This document shows positions 18,740 through 27,556 of a stretch of DNA of 64,000 bases, one piece after another. Source of the DNA: Phytoactinopolyspora mesophila (GTDB taxonomy: Bacteria > Actinomycetota > Actinomycetes > Jiangellales > Jiangellaceae); contig NZ_WLZY01000002.1 in NCBI RefSeq assembly GCF_010122465.1, positions 614,361 through 678,360 of the forward strand. The letters run 5' to 3'. The notes beneath the pieces are model-generated. The model was not told the DNA's origin. It did no database searches and saw only the letters and a list, made by a program, of their open reading frames with translations. Each line of letters starts with the position of its first letter. The stretch's first letter is position 1. Both the position numbers and the translations under genes were made by a program.

Positions 18740-19696
18740 ATGGTCGCCGTGGACGTTCTCGCCAATCTCATGAATGATGTCCGCTCCAGCGGGTCCCTCT
18801 TCGGCCGCACCCTGATGGAGCCACCGTGGTCCGTGAGATTCGCCGACGGCGCACCTCTCACTCTCGTCGCTATGCTTCGAGGCAATGGCTGGCTCGTTCC
18901 CGACGACGGCGCCCCGGTACGGCTGGCGGCGCGCGACATCGCGCTCGTCGTCGGCGGCACACATTTCTCGGTGACCGATGATCCAACCTTGGAGACGCCG
19001 CCCTACTACATCGTGAACGGGCCGGACCACTGCACCACTCCGGGTGGCCAGGTGGTCGGTTCGGAGGTGATGCTTGGGACCCGCACCTGTGGTGAGAATC
19101 GCGACAGCCCCAACGTGTTACTCACTGCCACTTACCAGGTCAAGGGCAGCATCTCGGAGAGGTTGCTGAACGGCCTGCCGACGGTGGTGGCGGTGCCGTG
19201 TGACAACGAGCCGTGTCCCATCCTGGACGTCACCACCGCCGAGATCGAGCGCGATGATCCGGGGCAGCAGGCGATTCTGGACCGGCTGCTCGATCTCTTG
19301 TTGCTGGGGACGCTGCGCGAGTGGTTCGCCCTGCCGGAAGCCACCCCGCCGCGCTGGTACCGGGCATGGGGCGATCCCGTCGTCGGCCCGGCGCTCCGGG
19401 CGATCCATGACAGTCCGGCGCAGCCGTGGACGGTAGCCTCACTCGCCGTTGAGGCGGGGACCTCACGGGCGACGTTCGCCCGGCGTTTCACCGAGATGCT
19501 CGATGAGCCGCCGATGGCTTACGTGACCAACTGGCGGCTCAGCCTGGCAGCCGACCTGCTGCAACGGACCGACGCGACTCTCGAGTCGATCGCGCGGCAG
19601 GTCGGCTACTCCAATGCCTACGCCTTGAGCGCGGCGTTCAAGCGCAATTTCGGCACCCGCCCCACAGTCCACCGGGCCTTGGTCACGGCGGCGTGA
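18740..19696 (+). CDS. AraC-family transcriptional regulator with cupin-type sensor
   Basis: The ATG at 18740 gives 318 residues; other in-frame starts are 18707 (ATG) and 18749 (GTG), and none has a strong ribosome site. The first 180 residues match the cupin_6 AraC-binding domain (LVAMLRGNGWLVPDDGAPV; DIALVVGGTHFSV). The C-terminal double helix-turn-helix is clear: WTVASLAVEAGTSRATFARR and LESIARQVGYSNAYALSAAF, then the FKRNFGTRP signature. Divergent from the NmrA/CurA pair across less than 90 bases, it is their probable regulator, perhaps sensing a reactive carbonyl. Confidence 0.9.
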   Translation: MVAVDVLANLMNDVRSSGSLFGRTLMEPPWSVRFADGAPLTLVAMLRGNGWLVPDDGAPVRLAARDIALVVGGTHFSVTDDPTLETPPYYIVNGPDHCTTPGGQVVGSEVMLGTRTCGENRDSPNVLLTATYQVKGSISERLLNGLPTVVAVPCDNEPCPILDVTTAEIERDDPGQQAILDRLLDLLLLGTLREWFALPEATPPRWYRAWGDPVVGPALRAIHDSPAQPWTVASLAVEAGTSRATFARRFTEMLDEPPMAYVTNWRLSLAADLLQRTDATLESIARQVGYSNAYALSAAFKRNFGTRPTVHRALVTAA

Positions 19697-19735
19697 GGCA
19701 ACGGGCTCCGCATGCGCGTGGCCGGCACGGCCGCG

Positions 19736-21319
19736 TCACCGCTGCGGCGCGAGTTCGTCATCGGCGTCGGGGACCGACGGCTCGTGGGGTAGCGCCTCGG
19801 ATGGTGTGTTGCGCCGCCGCAGAATCGCAGCGACCAGCACGGATGCGACGACCATAATCCCCGCGTTGACCATGCTCGCCGTGGTCAGCCCCTGGGTGAA
19901 CGCGTCGCGGGTTGTGTCGAGCACCCCGGACGCGACGTCGGGGGGCAGTTGACCGGCCTCGTTGACGGCGCTGCCGAGGGTGTCACGCGCCGCCTCGCCG
20001 GCCCCGGCCGGCAACCCGTCCGGCAAGGTGTCCAGGGTCACTCTGCTCCGATAGACGGCAGTGGCAACGCTGCCGCCGATCGCCACCCCCAGGGCGAGAC
20101 CGAGTTCGGACGCGGTCTCGGCCATGCCGGACGCGGACCCGGCACGTTCAGGCGGCGCGCTGCCGATGATCAGGTCGTACGTCAGCGCGACAGCCGGATT
20201 GACGGCCACGTTGACCAGACTGAATCCGAGCACTCCGGTGAGGAGACCCGAATCGGGTGTGACTTGGGTGATCATGATCAGCCCGGCCGCTCCGAGGAGC
20301 ATCGCCGCACTGATCACCGGCGCGTGCCCGAACCGGCGGGCGATTCTTGGTGCGAGCAGCGAGCTGACAACGGAGGCCAGCATCGCGGGGACGACGAGCG
20401 CCCCGGCTCGCAGCGCCGAGATGCCCAGAACGAGTTGCATGTACTGGAGCAGCAGGAACTGGGTTCCGGCAATGACAAGTAGCCCGGCGAGCTGTGCGCC
20501 GAGGGCCGTGCTGAATGTCCGCCGGGTCAGCAGGCTGATGTCCATGATCGGATCGGCGAGTGTGCGCTGGCGCCGCACGAAGACCGTGCCGATGACGAGT
20601 CCGACGACGATGGTTGCCAGCGCGACGTCAACGCGCCCGCCCTTGGCCAGCTCTTTGATGCCGTAGATCAGGCCGATGATGGCGACCAGTGAAAGGCCGA
20701 CGCTGGGTAGGTCCATGCGTCCGGCGTCGGGGTTGCGGTACTCGGGGAGTAGGACGCGGGCGAGGACGACGACGACCGCCATGACCGGCACTCCGATGAG
20801 GAAGACCGAGCCCCACCAGAAGTGTTCGAGCAGGAAGCCGCCGGCCAGCGGTCCGATCGCGCCGCCGAGCATGAAATTGATCATCCAAGCCGCGATGGCG
20901 AACGCGCGTTGCTTGGGGTCCTTGAACATGTTGCTGATCAGCGACAACGTCGACGGCATAAGCGTCGCGCCGGTCAATCCCAGCAGCGCCCGGGTGGCGA
21001 TGAGCATCTCGGCGCTGGTGGAGTAGGCGGCCAGAATCGACGCCAGACCGAAGGCGGCGGCGCCGATGATCAGCAGCCGGCGCCGCCCTATGCGGTCCCC
21101 CAGGGTGCCCATGGTGATCAGTAGTCCGGCGATCATGAAGCCGTAGATGTCGGTGATCCAGAGCAGTTGTGAACTGCCGGGCCGCAGGTCGGCGCTGAGG
21201 CTGGGGACGGCGAGGTGGAGCACCGTGAGGTCCAGCCCGATGACCATGGTGGGCAGCGCGAGTAGCCCAAGACCGAGCCATTCGCGGCGTCCCGCTCGTG
21301 GGGCGATGGCGTGATTCAT
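19736..21319 (-). CDS. MFS drug efflux transporter, DHA2 (EmrB/QacA) family
   Basis: From the ATG at 21319 (CAAGGACAGAC upstream) it has 527 residues; an ATG at 21346 with a poorly spaced AGGCAGGAA would add nine. The hydrophobic pattern fits 14 membrane spans. Motif A reads GTLGDRIGRRRLLIIGA, and a motif C-like GAIGPLAGGFLL follows. The first span (MVIGLDLTVLHLAVPSL) is typical of QacA/SmvA proteins, which export cationic drugs by proton antiport. It is divergent from a TetR gene with a palindrome between them, a standard efflux-repressor arrangement. Confidence 0.93.
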   Translation of the reverse strand: MNHAIAPRAGRREWLGLGLLALPTMVIGLDLTVLHLAVPSLSADLRPGSSQLLWITDIYGFMIAGLLITMGTLGDRIGRRRLLIIGAAAFGLASILAAYSTSAEMLIATRALLGLTGATLMPSTLSLISNMFKDPKQRAFAIAAWMINFMLGGAIGPLAGGFLLEHFWWGSVFLIGVPVMAVVVVLARVLLPEYRNPDAGRMDLPSVGLSLVAIIGLIYGIKELAKGGRVDVALATIVVGLVIGTVFVRRQRTLADPIMDISLLTRRTFSTALGAQLAGLLVIAGTQFLLLQYMQLVLGISALRAGALVVPAMLASVVSSLLAPRIARRFGHAPVISAAMLLGAAGLIMITQVTPDSGLLTGVLGFSLVNVAVNPAVALTYDLIIGSAPPERAGSASGMAETASELGLALGVAIGGSVATAVYRSRVTLDTLPDGLPAGAGEAARDTLGSAVNEAGQLPPDVASGVLDTTRDAFTQGLTTASMVNAGIMVVASVLVAAILRRRNTPSEALPHEPSVPDADDELAPQR

Positions 21320-21358
21320 GTCTGTCCTTGCCTGGTAGGAGAGCATTTCCTGCCTATT

Positions 21359-21380
21359 AATTACGTTCCGGTGCGTAATT
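21359..21380. promoter_or_regulatory. Candidate TetR operator palindrome
   Basis: AATTACG (21359-21365) and CGTAATT (21374-21380) form a perfect inverted repeat around an 8-base spacer, in an AT-rich island just upstream of the efflux gene and divergent from tetR. The length and place match a TetR-dimer site. Confidence 0.65.
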
Positions 21381-21449
21381 TAATTCCACCGGGCGCAACA
21401 CTCTCAGGCGTGACCCGCGACACACCTACCGAGCACGTAATCTGACGTC

Positions 21450-22103
21450 ATGGCAAGCCCAGACGGCTCCCGGCACGCCGGCCGCCCCCGTGATCCGGCT
21501 ATCGACCAGGCGATCCTCGAGGCAACACTCAATGTGCTCCACGAACACGGGTACGCGGGATTCAGCCTGGAGGCGGTCGCCACCCGTGCCGGTACGACGA
21601 AGCCGACGATCGCCAGGCGGTGGCGCCGCCGGCAGGAGCTGATTATCGCGGCGCTGGCAACGGTGCTGGTCCGGCCGCCAGTGCCGGACACCGGCTGTAC
21701 CCGATGCGATCTGATCGATGGCATCGAACTGCTGGCCGACGCCGTGTTGCGCAGAATGCCGCCGGCTGTGCTGGCTCCGCTCATCGCCGACTGCGCGCCT
21801 GACCGCGAGCTTCATCAATACCTGACTGACGCGCTGGTGTTGCCGACGAGAGAAGCACTTGCCCTGACCGTGAAACGGGCGATCGATCGTGGGCATCTGC
21901 GGTCCGACACGAATCCGGAACTCGTCGTGGATCTGTTTGCGTCGATGGTGTTCCAAGGCGGCCTGTTCGCCGACTCCCGATTCGACGCGCAACGCGTCGT
22001 GGAGGCCGTCGACCTGGTGTTGCGCGGCATCGCGGTCAGCTTCACCACCCTGATCGAGCTGAGCGAGATCAATCAAGGCGAGCAGCACCGGCACCCAGAG
22101 TGA
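21450..22103 (+). CDS. TetR-family transcriptional repressor
   Basis: 217 residues. The N-terminal helix-turn-helix lies at about 37-58 (FSLEAVATRAGTTKPTIARR W), preceded by the usual helix IDQAILEATLNVLHEHGYAG. The C-terminal ligand domain is of the kind common in actinobacterial TetR proteins (ELHQYLTDALVLPTREAL; NPELVVDLFASMVFQGGL). Divergent placement and the palindrome at 21359-21380 indicate it represses the DHA2 exporter, and is relieved by a transported drug or metabolite. Confidence 0.92.
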   Translation: MASPDGSRHAGRPRDPAIDQAILEATLNVLHEHGYAGFSLEAVATRAGTTKPTIARRWRRRQELIIAALATVLVRPPVPDTGCTRCDLIDGIELLADAVLRRMPPAVLAPLIADCAPDRELHQYLTDALVLPTREALALTVKRAIDRGHLRSDTNPELVVDLFASMVFQGGLFADSRFDAQRVVEAVDLVLRGIAVSFTTLIELSEINQGEQHRHPE

Positions 22104-22121
22104 CGGCATCCACCTGAGAAT

Positions 22122-22166
22122 CGCGCGAATAGGACACGCCAGCCCCGGCGACTCCCTATTCGCGCG
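22122..22166. terminator. Long hairpin between convergent genes
   Basis: CGCGCGAATAGG (22122-22133) pairs perfectly with CCTATTCGCGCG (22155-22166). It lies between the convergent tetR and map stop codons and could end both transcripts. It lacks a U-run, so a palindromic repeat element is an alternative. Confidence 0.55.
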
Positions 22167-22216
22167 GGTTCTGAGTTGCGCCCTGAGTTCAACGAGTGAG
22201 CCCGGGAAAGCGGTGG

Positions 22217-23065
22217 TCAGGGGAGGGTGAGGATCTCCGCGCCGGTGTCGGTGACGAGAATGGTGTGCTCGAACTGGGCCGAACGGCGTAGATCCTTCGT
22301 GACGACGGTCCAGCCGTCATTCCACATCGTCCACTCATGGGTGCCGAGATTGAGCATCGGTTCGATGGTGAAGACCATGCCGGTCTCCATGATGGTGGTG
22401 GAGCCGGGGTCGTCGTAGTGAGGGATCACCAGGCCCGAGTGGAACGCCTCGCCGACGCCGTGGCCGGTGAACTCGCGGACCACGCCGTACCCGAACCGTT
22501 TCGCGTAGGACTCGATGACACGGCCGATCACGTTGATCGCGCGTCCGGGCCGGACGGCCTTGATCCCCCGCATGAGCGCTTCCTGCGTCCGCTCGACCAG
22601 CAGCCGTGTCTCTTCGTCGACGTCGCCGGCGAAGAATGTGGCGTTGTTGTCGCCATGGACGCCGCCGATGTAGGCGGTGATGTCGATGTTCACGATGTCG
22701 CCGTCGGCGATCACCGTGGAATCGGGGATGCCGTGGCACACGACCTCGTTGACGCTGGTGCACAGCGACTTGGGGAAGCCGCGATAACCGAGCGTGGACG
22801 GGTAGGCACCGTGATCGCACAGGAACTCGTGGCCGATGCGGTCGAGTTCGTCGGTCGTAGTGCCCGGCTCAACGTGTTTGCCGACCTCGGCGAGGGCCTG
22901 TGCCGCTAGCTGCGCGGCCGCCCGGATCCGCCGGATGGTCTCGGCGTCCTTGATCTCGGAACCGGTGAACCGCGCCGGGGCTTTGCGTCCCACATACTCG
23001 GGGCGCTCGATGGACGCGGGAACAGGGCGCTGGGGCGACAGGGTGCCGGGCACAACAGGACTCAC
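22217..23065 (-). CDS. map: Methionine aminopeptidase type I
   Basis: 282 residues from a GTG start. It removes the initiator methionine from new proteins in the cytoplasm. The five metal ligands are all in place: Asp128 (NIDIT), Asp139 (HGDNN), His202 (TGHGVG), Glu235 (TIEPM) and Glu266 (FEHT). The N-terminal 35-residue extension ([13 protein letters not shown]) is the SH3-binding-like tail seen in actinobacterial MetAP1c-type enzymes. It is not next to ribosomal genes, so it is probably a second map paralogue, which actinobacteria often have. Confidence 0.96.
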   Translation of the reverse strand: MSPVVPGTLSPQRPVPASIERPEYVGRKAPARFTGSEIKDAETIRRIRAAAQLAAQALAEVGKHVEPGTTTDELDRIGHEFLCDHGAYPSTLGYRGFPKSLCTSVNEVVCHGIPDSTVIADGDIVNIDITAYIGGVHGDNNATFFAGDVDEETRLLVERTQEALMRGIKAVRPGRAINVIGRVIESYAKRFGYGVVREFTGHGVGEAFHSGLVIPHYDDPGSTTIMETGMVFTIEPMLNLGTHEWTMWNDGWTVVTKDLRRSAQFEHTILVTDTGAEILTLP

Positions 23066-23150
23066 AACGACCCAGTCTAGGTATGACGTCCACCTTCGCC
23101 GAATCAGGCATCGCCGTTAGCCTGAATCAACAGGTGGGAAGGAGACGGGC

Positions 23151-23357
23151 ATGAGTGGTCCGTGGTTCTGGTGTCTGGATCATGCGGAGGTCGAACCGGA
23201 GGCAGGTTGTCCCAACGACCGACGCCTTGGTCCCTATGAGACCCAAGACGAAGCCGCCAACGCCATCGCGCGCACCCGTGAGCGCACCGAGGCGATGGAG
23301 GAGGCCGATCGGCGAGAGCGCGAATGGGGCAAAGGCTGGGGGGATGACGAACGGTAA
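23151..23357 (+). CDS. Small acidic conserved-type protein
   Basis: 68 residues with a very good ribosome site (GGAAGGAG, about 6 bases before ATG), which supports it as a real gene. The sequence starts MSGPWFWCLDHAEVEPEAGC, has two cysteines and a histidine near the N-terminus (WCLDH..GC) and ends in a charged helix (ERTEAMEEADRREREWGKGW). The N-terminal Cys/His spacing could bind a metal, but no known domain is recognised. Small proteins of this form, with a W-x-C-x(n)-H-x-x-VE start, occur in other actinobacteria, as I recall; function unknown. Confidence 0.75.
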   Translation: MSGPWFWCLDHAEVEPEAGCPNDRRLGPYETQDEAANAIARTRERTEAMEEADRREREWGKGWGDDER

Positions 23358-23396
23358 GCGGGCGCCTCGGCCTGCGGGTAGCATGTGTCGTTCTGA

Positions 23397-23441
23397 ACTG
23401 GGTGACGTAGACGCCAACAGTTGGCGTCTACGTCACCCAGT
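23397..23441. repeat. Near-perfect 45-bp palindrome between convergent genes
   Basis: Arms of 22 bases (23397-23418 and 23420-23441) are exact inverted complements around a single central A at 23419. The left arm begins ACTGGGTGACGTAGACGCC. It lies between the small protein gene and panB, which converge. It may act as a bidirectional terminator, but it is longer and more perfect than is needed and has no U-run, so a mobile extragenic palindrome is equally likely. Confidence 0.85.
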
Positions 23442-23503
23442 ACGAAGCGATGGGTGCGCCCGCTCTGCCGAGTCCAGGGGCCGTAGTGCTCCGCTCCGGC
23501 GCC

Positions 23504-24340
23504 CTAGTGGTAGGTGTGCTCTTCGGCGGGGAACTGTCCGGACACAACCTCGTCGGCGAATGCCTGGGTAGCGGCGGTCAGATTACCCCGGAGATCCCCG
23601 AATGCCTTGACGAACCTGGGCGTCGCCTGGGCCCCCATGCCGGCCATGTCCTGCCACACGAGTACCTGAGCATCGCAGTGCGGCCCGGATCCGATGCCGA
23701 TCACCGGTATGGAAAGCCGTTTGGTGATCTCGGCGGTGACCTCGGCGGTGACCATCTCCAGGACGATGGCAAACGCACCGGCTTCTTCGAGGGCGTGAGC
23801 GGCGGCGACCAGCTCGTCACCCTGAGCGCCGCGTCCCTGCACCCGGTACCCGCCGATCGCGTTGACGCTTTGCGGGGTGAAGCCGACATGCGCCATGACC
23901 GGAATGCCGGCGTCGACGATACGGCGTACCGACTCGACCGCGGGCAGCCCACCCTCGAGCTTCACCGCCTGGACGCCGGACTCTTTCATGACTGTGATGG
24001 CAGTTCTCAACGCCTGCTCAGTACTGACCTGGTAAGAACCGAACGGTAGGTCGCACACGACGAGCGCGCGGCGAGTGGATCGGACAACGGCGCGAGCGAG
24101 CGGGATCATCTCTTCGAGCGTGACCGGGACGGTATCGGGATGAGCGTAGATGTTGTTGCCCGCGGAGTCTCCGACGAGCAGCACCGGGACGCCGGCATCG
24201 TCGAAGATCTTGCCGGTGAACATCTCGTACGAGGTCAGCATGGGCCAGCGTTCGCCCTGCTCTTTGGCGGTACGCAGATCTCGGATGGTGATGCGGCGCT
24301 TGTACTCGCCACCGTAGAGCCCCGCGGTGGTTTCGGCCAT
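23504..24340 (-). CDS. panB: 3-methyl-2-oxobutanoate hydroxymethyltransferase
   Basis: 278 residues. PanB adds a hydroxymethyl group from methylene-tetrahydrofolate to 2-oxoisovalerate, the first committed step to pantothenate and CoA. Family signatures are plain: MLTSYEMFTGKIFDDAGV, LLVGDSAGNNIYAHPDT, DLPFGSYQ, AVKLEGG, MAHVGFTPQSVNAIGG, IGIGSGPHCDAQVLVWQD. In mycobacteria panB also lies near glnA2 and glnE, so the neighbourhood is conserved. It stands as a single leftward gene here. Confidence 0.97.
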   Translation of the reverse strand: MAETTAGLYGGEYKRRITIRDLRTAKEQGERWPMLTSYEMFTGKIFDDAGVPVLLVGDSAGNNIYAHPDTVPVTLEEMIPLARAVVRSTRRALVVCDLPFGSYQVSTEQALRTAITVMKESGVQAVKLEGGLPAVESVRRIVDAGIPVMAHVGFTPQSVNAIGGYRVQGRGAQGDELVAAAHALEEAGAFAIVLEMVTAEVTAEITKRLSIPVIGIGSGPHCDAQVLVWQDMAGMGAQATPRFVKAFGDLRGNLTAATQAFADEVVSGQFPAEEHTYH

Positions 24341-24694
24341 GACAAGTGCTCCTTCGATTGTCTCGAGGCCCGCGGATCGGGTCCCCCTGACACTCGAATT
24401 CTCCCATTGCCGAGGGTGTCAGCGCCCACCGAACAACTTCATGTGGCTCAGTTGGCGGCGCATGGCGACGGCAACGTCAACTCGACACGCCGGACTTGAG
24501 GCCTGTCAGTTGTCGAGACTGGCCCTCGGTTCGCATTAACCTTGCTGAAAGTGGCCGTCGTTCGTGACAGCCGGACTCGTGTATGTGGTAAGGCTGGCCA
24601 CGTCGGCGGGCGCGCCGATCGTCTGGAGCCGGGTTGGTGTGCCGATCCGGCCGGATGCCGTAGTTCTCGAGATTCCGAGCAGGAGTGGTCTTCA
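24341..24694. other. Divergent intergenic region, no gene
   Basis: 354 bases between panB (leftward) and the aquaporin gene (rightward). The open frame in front of the aquaporin extends into it but has no start with a good ribosome site before 24695. I see no clear operator or riboswitch. A possible AT-poor promoter for the aquaporin is not distinct. Confidence 0.4.
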
Positions 24695-25543
24695 ATGCCC
24701 CAGATGTGGGTCCGCAACGCGGTGGCCGAAGGGATCGGTGCCTTCGTGCTGACCTTCGTCGCCCTCATGACCGTCACCACTGGTGACATCACCCCGTATG
24801 CGGTAGCTCAGGGTTTGACGATCCTCGCCCTGGTAGCGGCTCTCGGACACGTGTCGGGTGGCCATTTCAACCCGGCCGTGACACTCGCGTTCCTGCTGGG
24901 CAAGCGGATCGATGTGGTCGGTGCGTCCATCTACTGCGCCGCGCAGCTGATCGGTGGAATCCTGGCTGCGCTGACGGTGTTGCTCACACTCAGCCGCGAC
25001 ACCGTCGCCGCCGGGGTGCCAGTGCCTGGCACCGAGGGAGATCTGAACATCTTCGGCGCAATCGTGATCGAGGCGGTCGCGGTCTTCGTAGTGGTTCTCG
25101 TGGTGCTCGGAACCATCGTCGATCAGCGGGCTCCGCTGTCGGTGTATCCATTCGCCATCGGCCTGGCCTACGCGGCAGGGATCTTCGCGATTGGTGGTTT
25201 CACGGGGGGTGCTTTGAACCCGGCGCGGGCGTTCGGCCCGGCCGTGGTCGGCGGGGAATGGGAAGGCATCGCCTCCTGGCTCATCGGGCCGCTCGCGGGA
25301 GCTGTGCTGGCGTGGCTGCTCTTCGAGTTCGTCATCGCCCGCCCCGTGGATGAGGAAGACATGCTCGAAGAGGCCGAACCCCAGCCGGCGCGAATCGCCG
25401 ACGACGGGCGCATCCCTGGTGAACCCGCCGCTGAGGGTGAGGAGAAACCGCAGGAGAAGCCGCGTGGCCCGCAACAGCCACCGCCTCCGCCGCCGGCCAG
25501 CAAGGATCTGCCGGCGTCGCACAAGGGTCTGCTCGACCAATAG
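24695..25543 (+). CDS. MIP-family aquaporin/glycerol channel
   Basis: 282 residues from the ATG at 24695 with AGGAG about 10 bases upstream. Both half-helix motifs are present: HFNPAVT (first NPA) and ALNPARAFGP (second NPA with the following Arg of the selectivity filter). Six membrane spans fill the first 220 residues, beginning AVAEGIGAFVLTFVALM. The last 60 residues are an unusual acidic then proline-rich cytoplasmic tail (PQEKPRGPQQPPPPPPAS). Lack of a glycerol-type GYA/DPAR signature favours a water channel. It is monocistronic with a clear terminator. Confidence 0.93.
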   Translation: MPQMWVRNAVAEGIGAFVLTFVALMTVTTGDITPYAVAQGLTILALVAALGHVSGGHFNPAVTLAFLLGKRIDVVGASIYCAAQLIGGILAALTVLLTLSRDTVAAGVPVPGTEGDLNIFGAIVIEAVAVFVVVLVVLGTIVDQRAPLSVYPFAIGLAYAAGIFAIGGFTGGALNPARAFGPAVVGGEWEGIASWLIGPLAGAVLAWLLFEFVIARPVDEEDMLEEAEPQPARIADDGRIPGEPAAEGEEKPQEKPRGPQQPPPPPPASKDLPASHKGLLDQ

Positions 25544-25557
25544 CCTCCGGAGCTCGT

Positions 25558-25591
25558 GAAGAACCCGCGCCCTTGAACGCGCGGGTTCTTC
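25558..25591. terminator. Bidirectional rho-independent-type terminator
   Basis: GAAGAACCCGCGC (25558-25570) and GCGCGGGTTCTTC (25579-25591) pair over 13 bases with an 8-base loop, and A/T-rich ends serve as tails on both strands. It lies between the converging aquaporin and nadE genes, and overlaps the nadE stop codon at 25590-25592. Confidence 0.8.
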
Positions 25592-27422
25592 AGCTCGGCG
25601 GGGGAGGAGGCGGTGTCTGTTCCGCCCGCGCCGCGTCCTTAGCCATGCGGGTCGGGTGCTCACGCCAGGCCGTGGTGATCGGCACCCGGCGGTCGCGTCC
25701 GAAGTTGCGCTCGGTCACCTTCGGCCCTGGTGGGTACTGCCGCCGCTTGTACTCGGCGGCATCGACCATCTGCAGCACCCGCTGCACCAGTTCAGGTGCG
25801 AAGCCCGCCTCGATCAACTCATCGCTGCCCCGGTCCTGCTCGATGTAGTGGTCGAGTAGATCGTCGAGCAGCGAGTAGTCCGGTAGCGAGTCGGAGTCGA
25901 GCTGCCCCGGACGCAGTTCCGCGCTGGGTGGCTTGTCGATCGAGTTCTCCGGAATGGGCGGCTTCTCGCCGCGCTCGGTGGCCACCGAGTTGCGCCAGCG
26001 GGCAAGCTCCCACACGAGCGTCTTGGGCACATCCTTGAGTGGCGCGAAGCCACCCACGGCGTCGCCGTAGATCGTGGAGTAGCCCACCGCGAGCTCGCTC
26101 TTGTTCCCGGTGGCGAGAACCAGGTGACCATGCTGGTTGGACATGCCCATGAGCGCCACTCCGCGCACTCGGGCCTGCAGGTTCTCTTCGGCCAGTCCGG
26201 TGAGCTTCAGGTTGTCCAAGTATGCCTGCACCATGGGCGCGATGGGCACGGTCTGAAACGACATCCCGGTGCGCTCGGCGAGCTCCTGGGCGTCGCTTTT
26301 GGAATGCTCTGACGAGTACACGCTCGGCATCGATACGCCATGGACGTGCTCCGCGCCGAGGGCGTCGACCGCGACGGCCGCGGTGACGGCGGAGTCGATT
26401 CCGCCGGACAATGCGATCACCACGGAGTTGAAACCATTCTTGCGGACATAGTCCCGCAGGCCGGTGACCAGCGCGGCATAGACCTCGGCGAGGTCGGACA
26501 GCGCGGGCGCCACGACGCCGGGCTCCGGGGTGTACGCGGGCAGCGGTTCGCTGGTCAGTGTGGTGCGGCGGACCCGGAAACCGGCCGCCTGCTCCTCGGC
26601 GTTCGCCCACGGCTCTGGCGCGGGCGCCGTCGGCGCGGGTAGGTCGAGGTCGACGACGAGGCACCCTTCCTCGAATTGAGGCGCGCGGGCCAGAAGTTCG
26701 CCCTTGGCGTCGACGACGAGGGAGTCGCCGTCGAAGACGAGTTCGTCCTGACCTCCGACGAGGTTCACGTAGGCCAGGGCGGCCTTCGCGTCGAGCGCGC
26801 GGCGCCGGACGAGGGCGAGCCGGTTGTCGTCCTTGTTCCGCTCGTAGGGAGAGCCGTTGAGGACGAGGAGCAGGCCGGCGTCGGCTTCGCGTGCCACGGC
26901 CACCGGGCCGCCGTCCTGCCAGAGGTCTTCGCAGATGGCCAGGGCAATGTCAACGCCATGCAGGCGAATCACGCCGAGGTGATCACCTGGGACGAAGTAG
27001 CGGAACTCGTCGAACACGCCGTAGTTGGGCAGGTGATGCTTCGCCTGGCGGGCCAGTACGCGTCCGCCGTACAGGACGGCGACCGAGTTCTGCGGGGACC
27101 CCTTGGGGCGGCCCACCCGCGAGATGCCCGCTGTGGCGTCGTCGCGACCCAGATAGCCCACGACCACCCCCACATTGCCAAGGCCCTCGTCGTTGAGCCG
27201 GGTAGCCAGACGTTCCAGCGCAGCACGGGACGCGTCGACGAACGACGGGCGCAAGGCGAGGTCTTCGATCGGATAGCCGGTCAGCACCATCTCCGGGAAC
27301 GCCACCAGATGGGCGTGCTGCGAAGCGGCGTGCGCGGTCATCCGGACGACGAGCTCGGCATTGGCGTCGAGAGCTCCGACCGTCGGGTTTACCTGGGCGA
27401 GGGCGAGTCTGATCTGCGGCAC
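25590..27422 (-). CDS. nadE: Glutamine-dependent NAD+ synthetase
   Basis: I chose the GTG at 27422, where homology to the family start begins (MPQIRLALAQVNPTVGAL); 610 residues. It makes NAD from deamido-NAD, ATP and glutamine. The N-terminal nitrilase-type glutaminase has Glu44 (FPEMVLTGYP), a Lys (KHHLPNYGVFDE) and the Cys in ICEDLW. The C-terminal synthetase has the PP-loop VIALSGGIDSAVTAAVAVDAL and the GNKSELAVGYSTIYGD signature. A proline-rich tail (EQTPPPPPPS) ends it. It is divergent from glnA2 with little room between, so the promoters overlap. Confidence 0.96.
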   Translation of the reverse strand: MPQIRLALAQVNPTVGALDANAELVVRMTAHAASQHAHLVAFPEMVLTGYPIEDLALRPSFVDASRAALERLATRLNDEGLGNVGVVVGYLGRDDATAGISRVGRPKGSPQNSVAVLYGGRVLARQAKHHLPNYGVFDEFRYFVPGDHLGVIRLHGVDIALAICEDLWQDGGPVAVAREADAGLLLVLNGSPYERNKDDNRLALVRRRALDAKAALAYVNLVGGQDELVFDGDSLVVDAKGELLARAPQFEEGCLVVDLDLPAPTAPAPEPWANAEEQAAGFRVRRTTLTSEPLPAYTPEPGVVAPALSDLAEVYAALVTGLRDYVRKNGFNSVVIALSGGIDSAVTAAVAVDALGAEHVHGVSMPSVYSSEHSKSDAQELAERTGMSFQTVPIAPMVQAYLDNLKLTGLAEENLQARVRGVALMGMSNQHGHLVLATGNKSELAVGYSTIYGDAVGGFAPLKDVPKTLVWELARWRNSVATERGEKPPIPENSIDKPPSAELRPGQLDSDSLPDYSLLDDLLDHYIEQDRGSDELIEAGFAPELVQRVLQMVDAAEYKRRQYPPGPKVTERNFGRDRRVPITTAWREHPTRMAKDAARAEQTPPPPPPS

Positions 27423-27556
27423 ACCGTCGAGCGTATCGACAACGTCCCACGATCCCGCGCACATGGCCGGGGTGTATGGCCGCGTTGTACTCGTAGTCGC
27501 CTGGTTTGGGCGGGTCACGTTACGTCGCCGACACCGGCGTAAGGCACACTGTGGCC

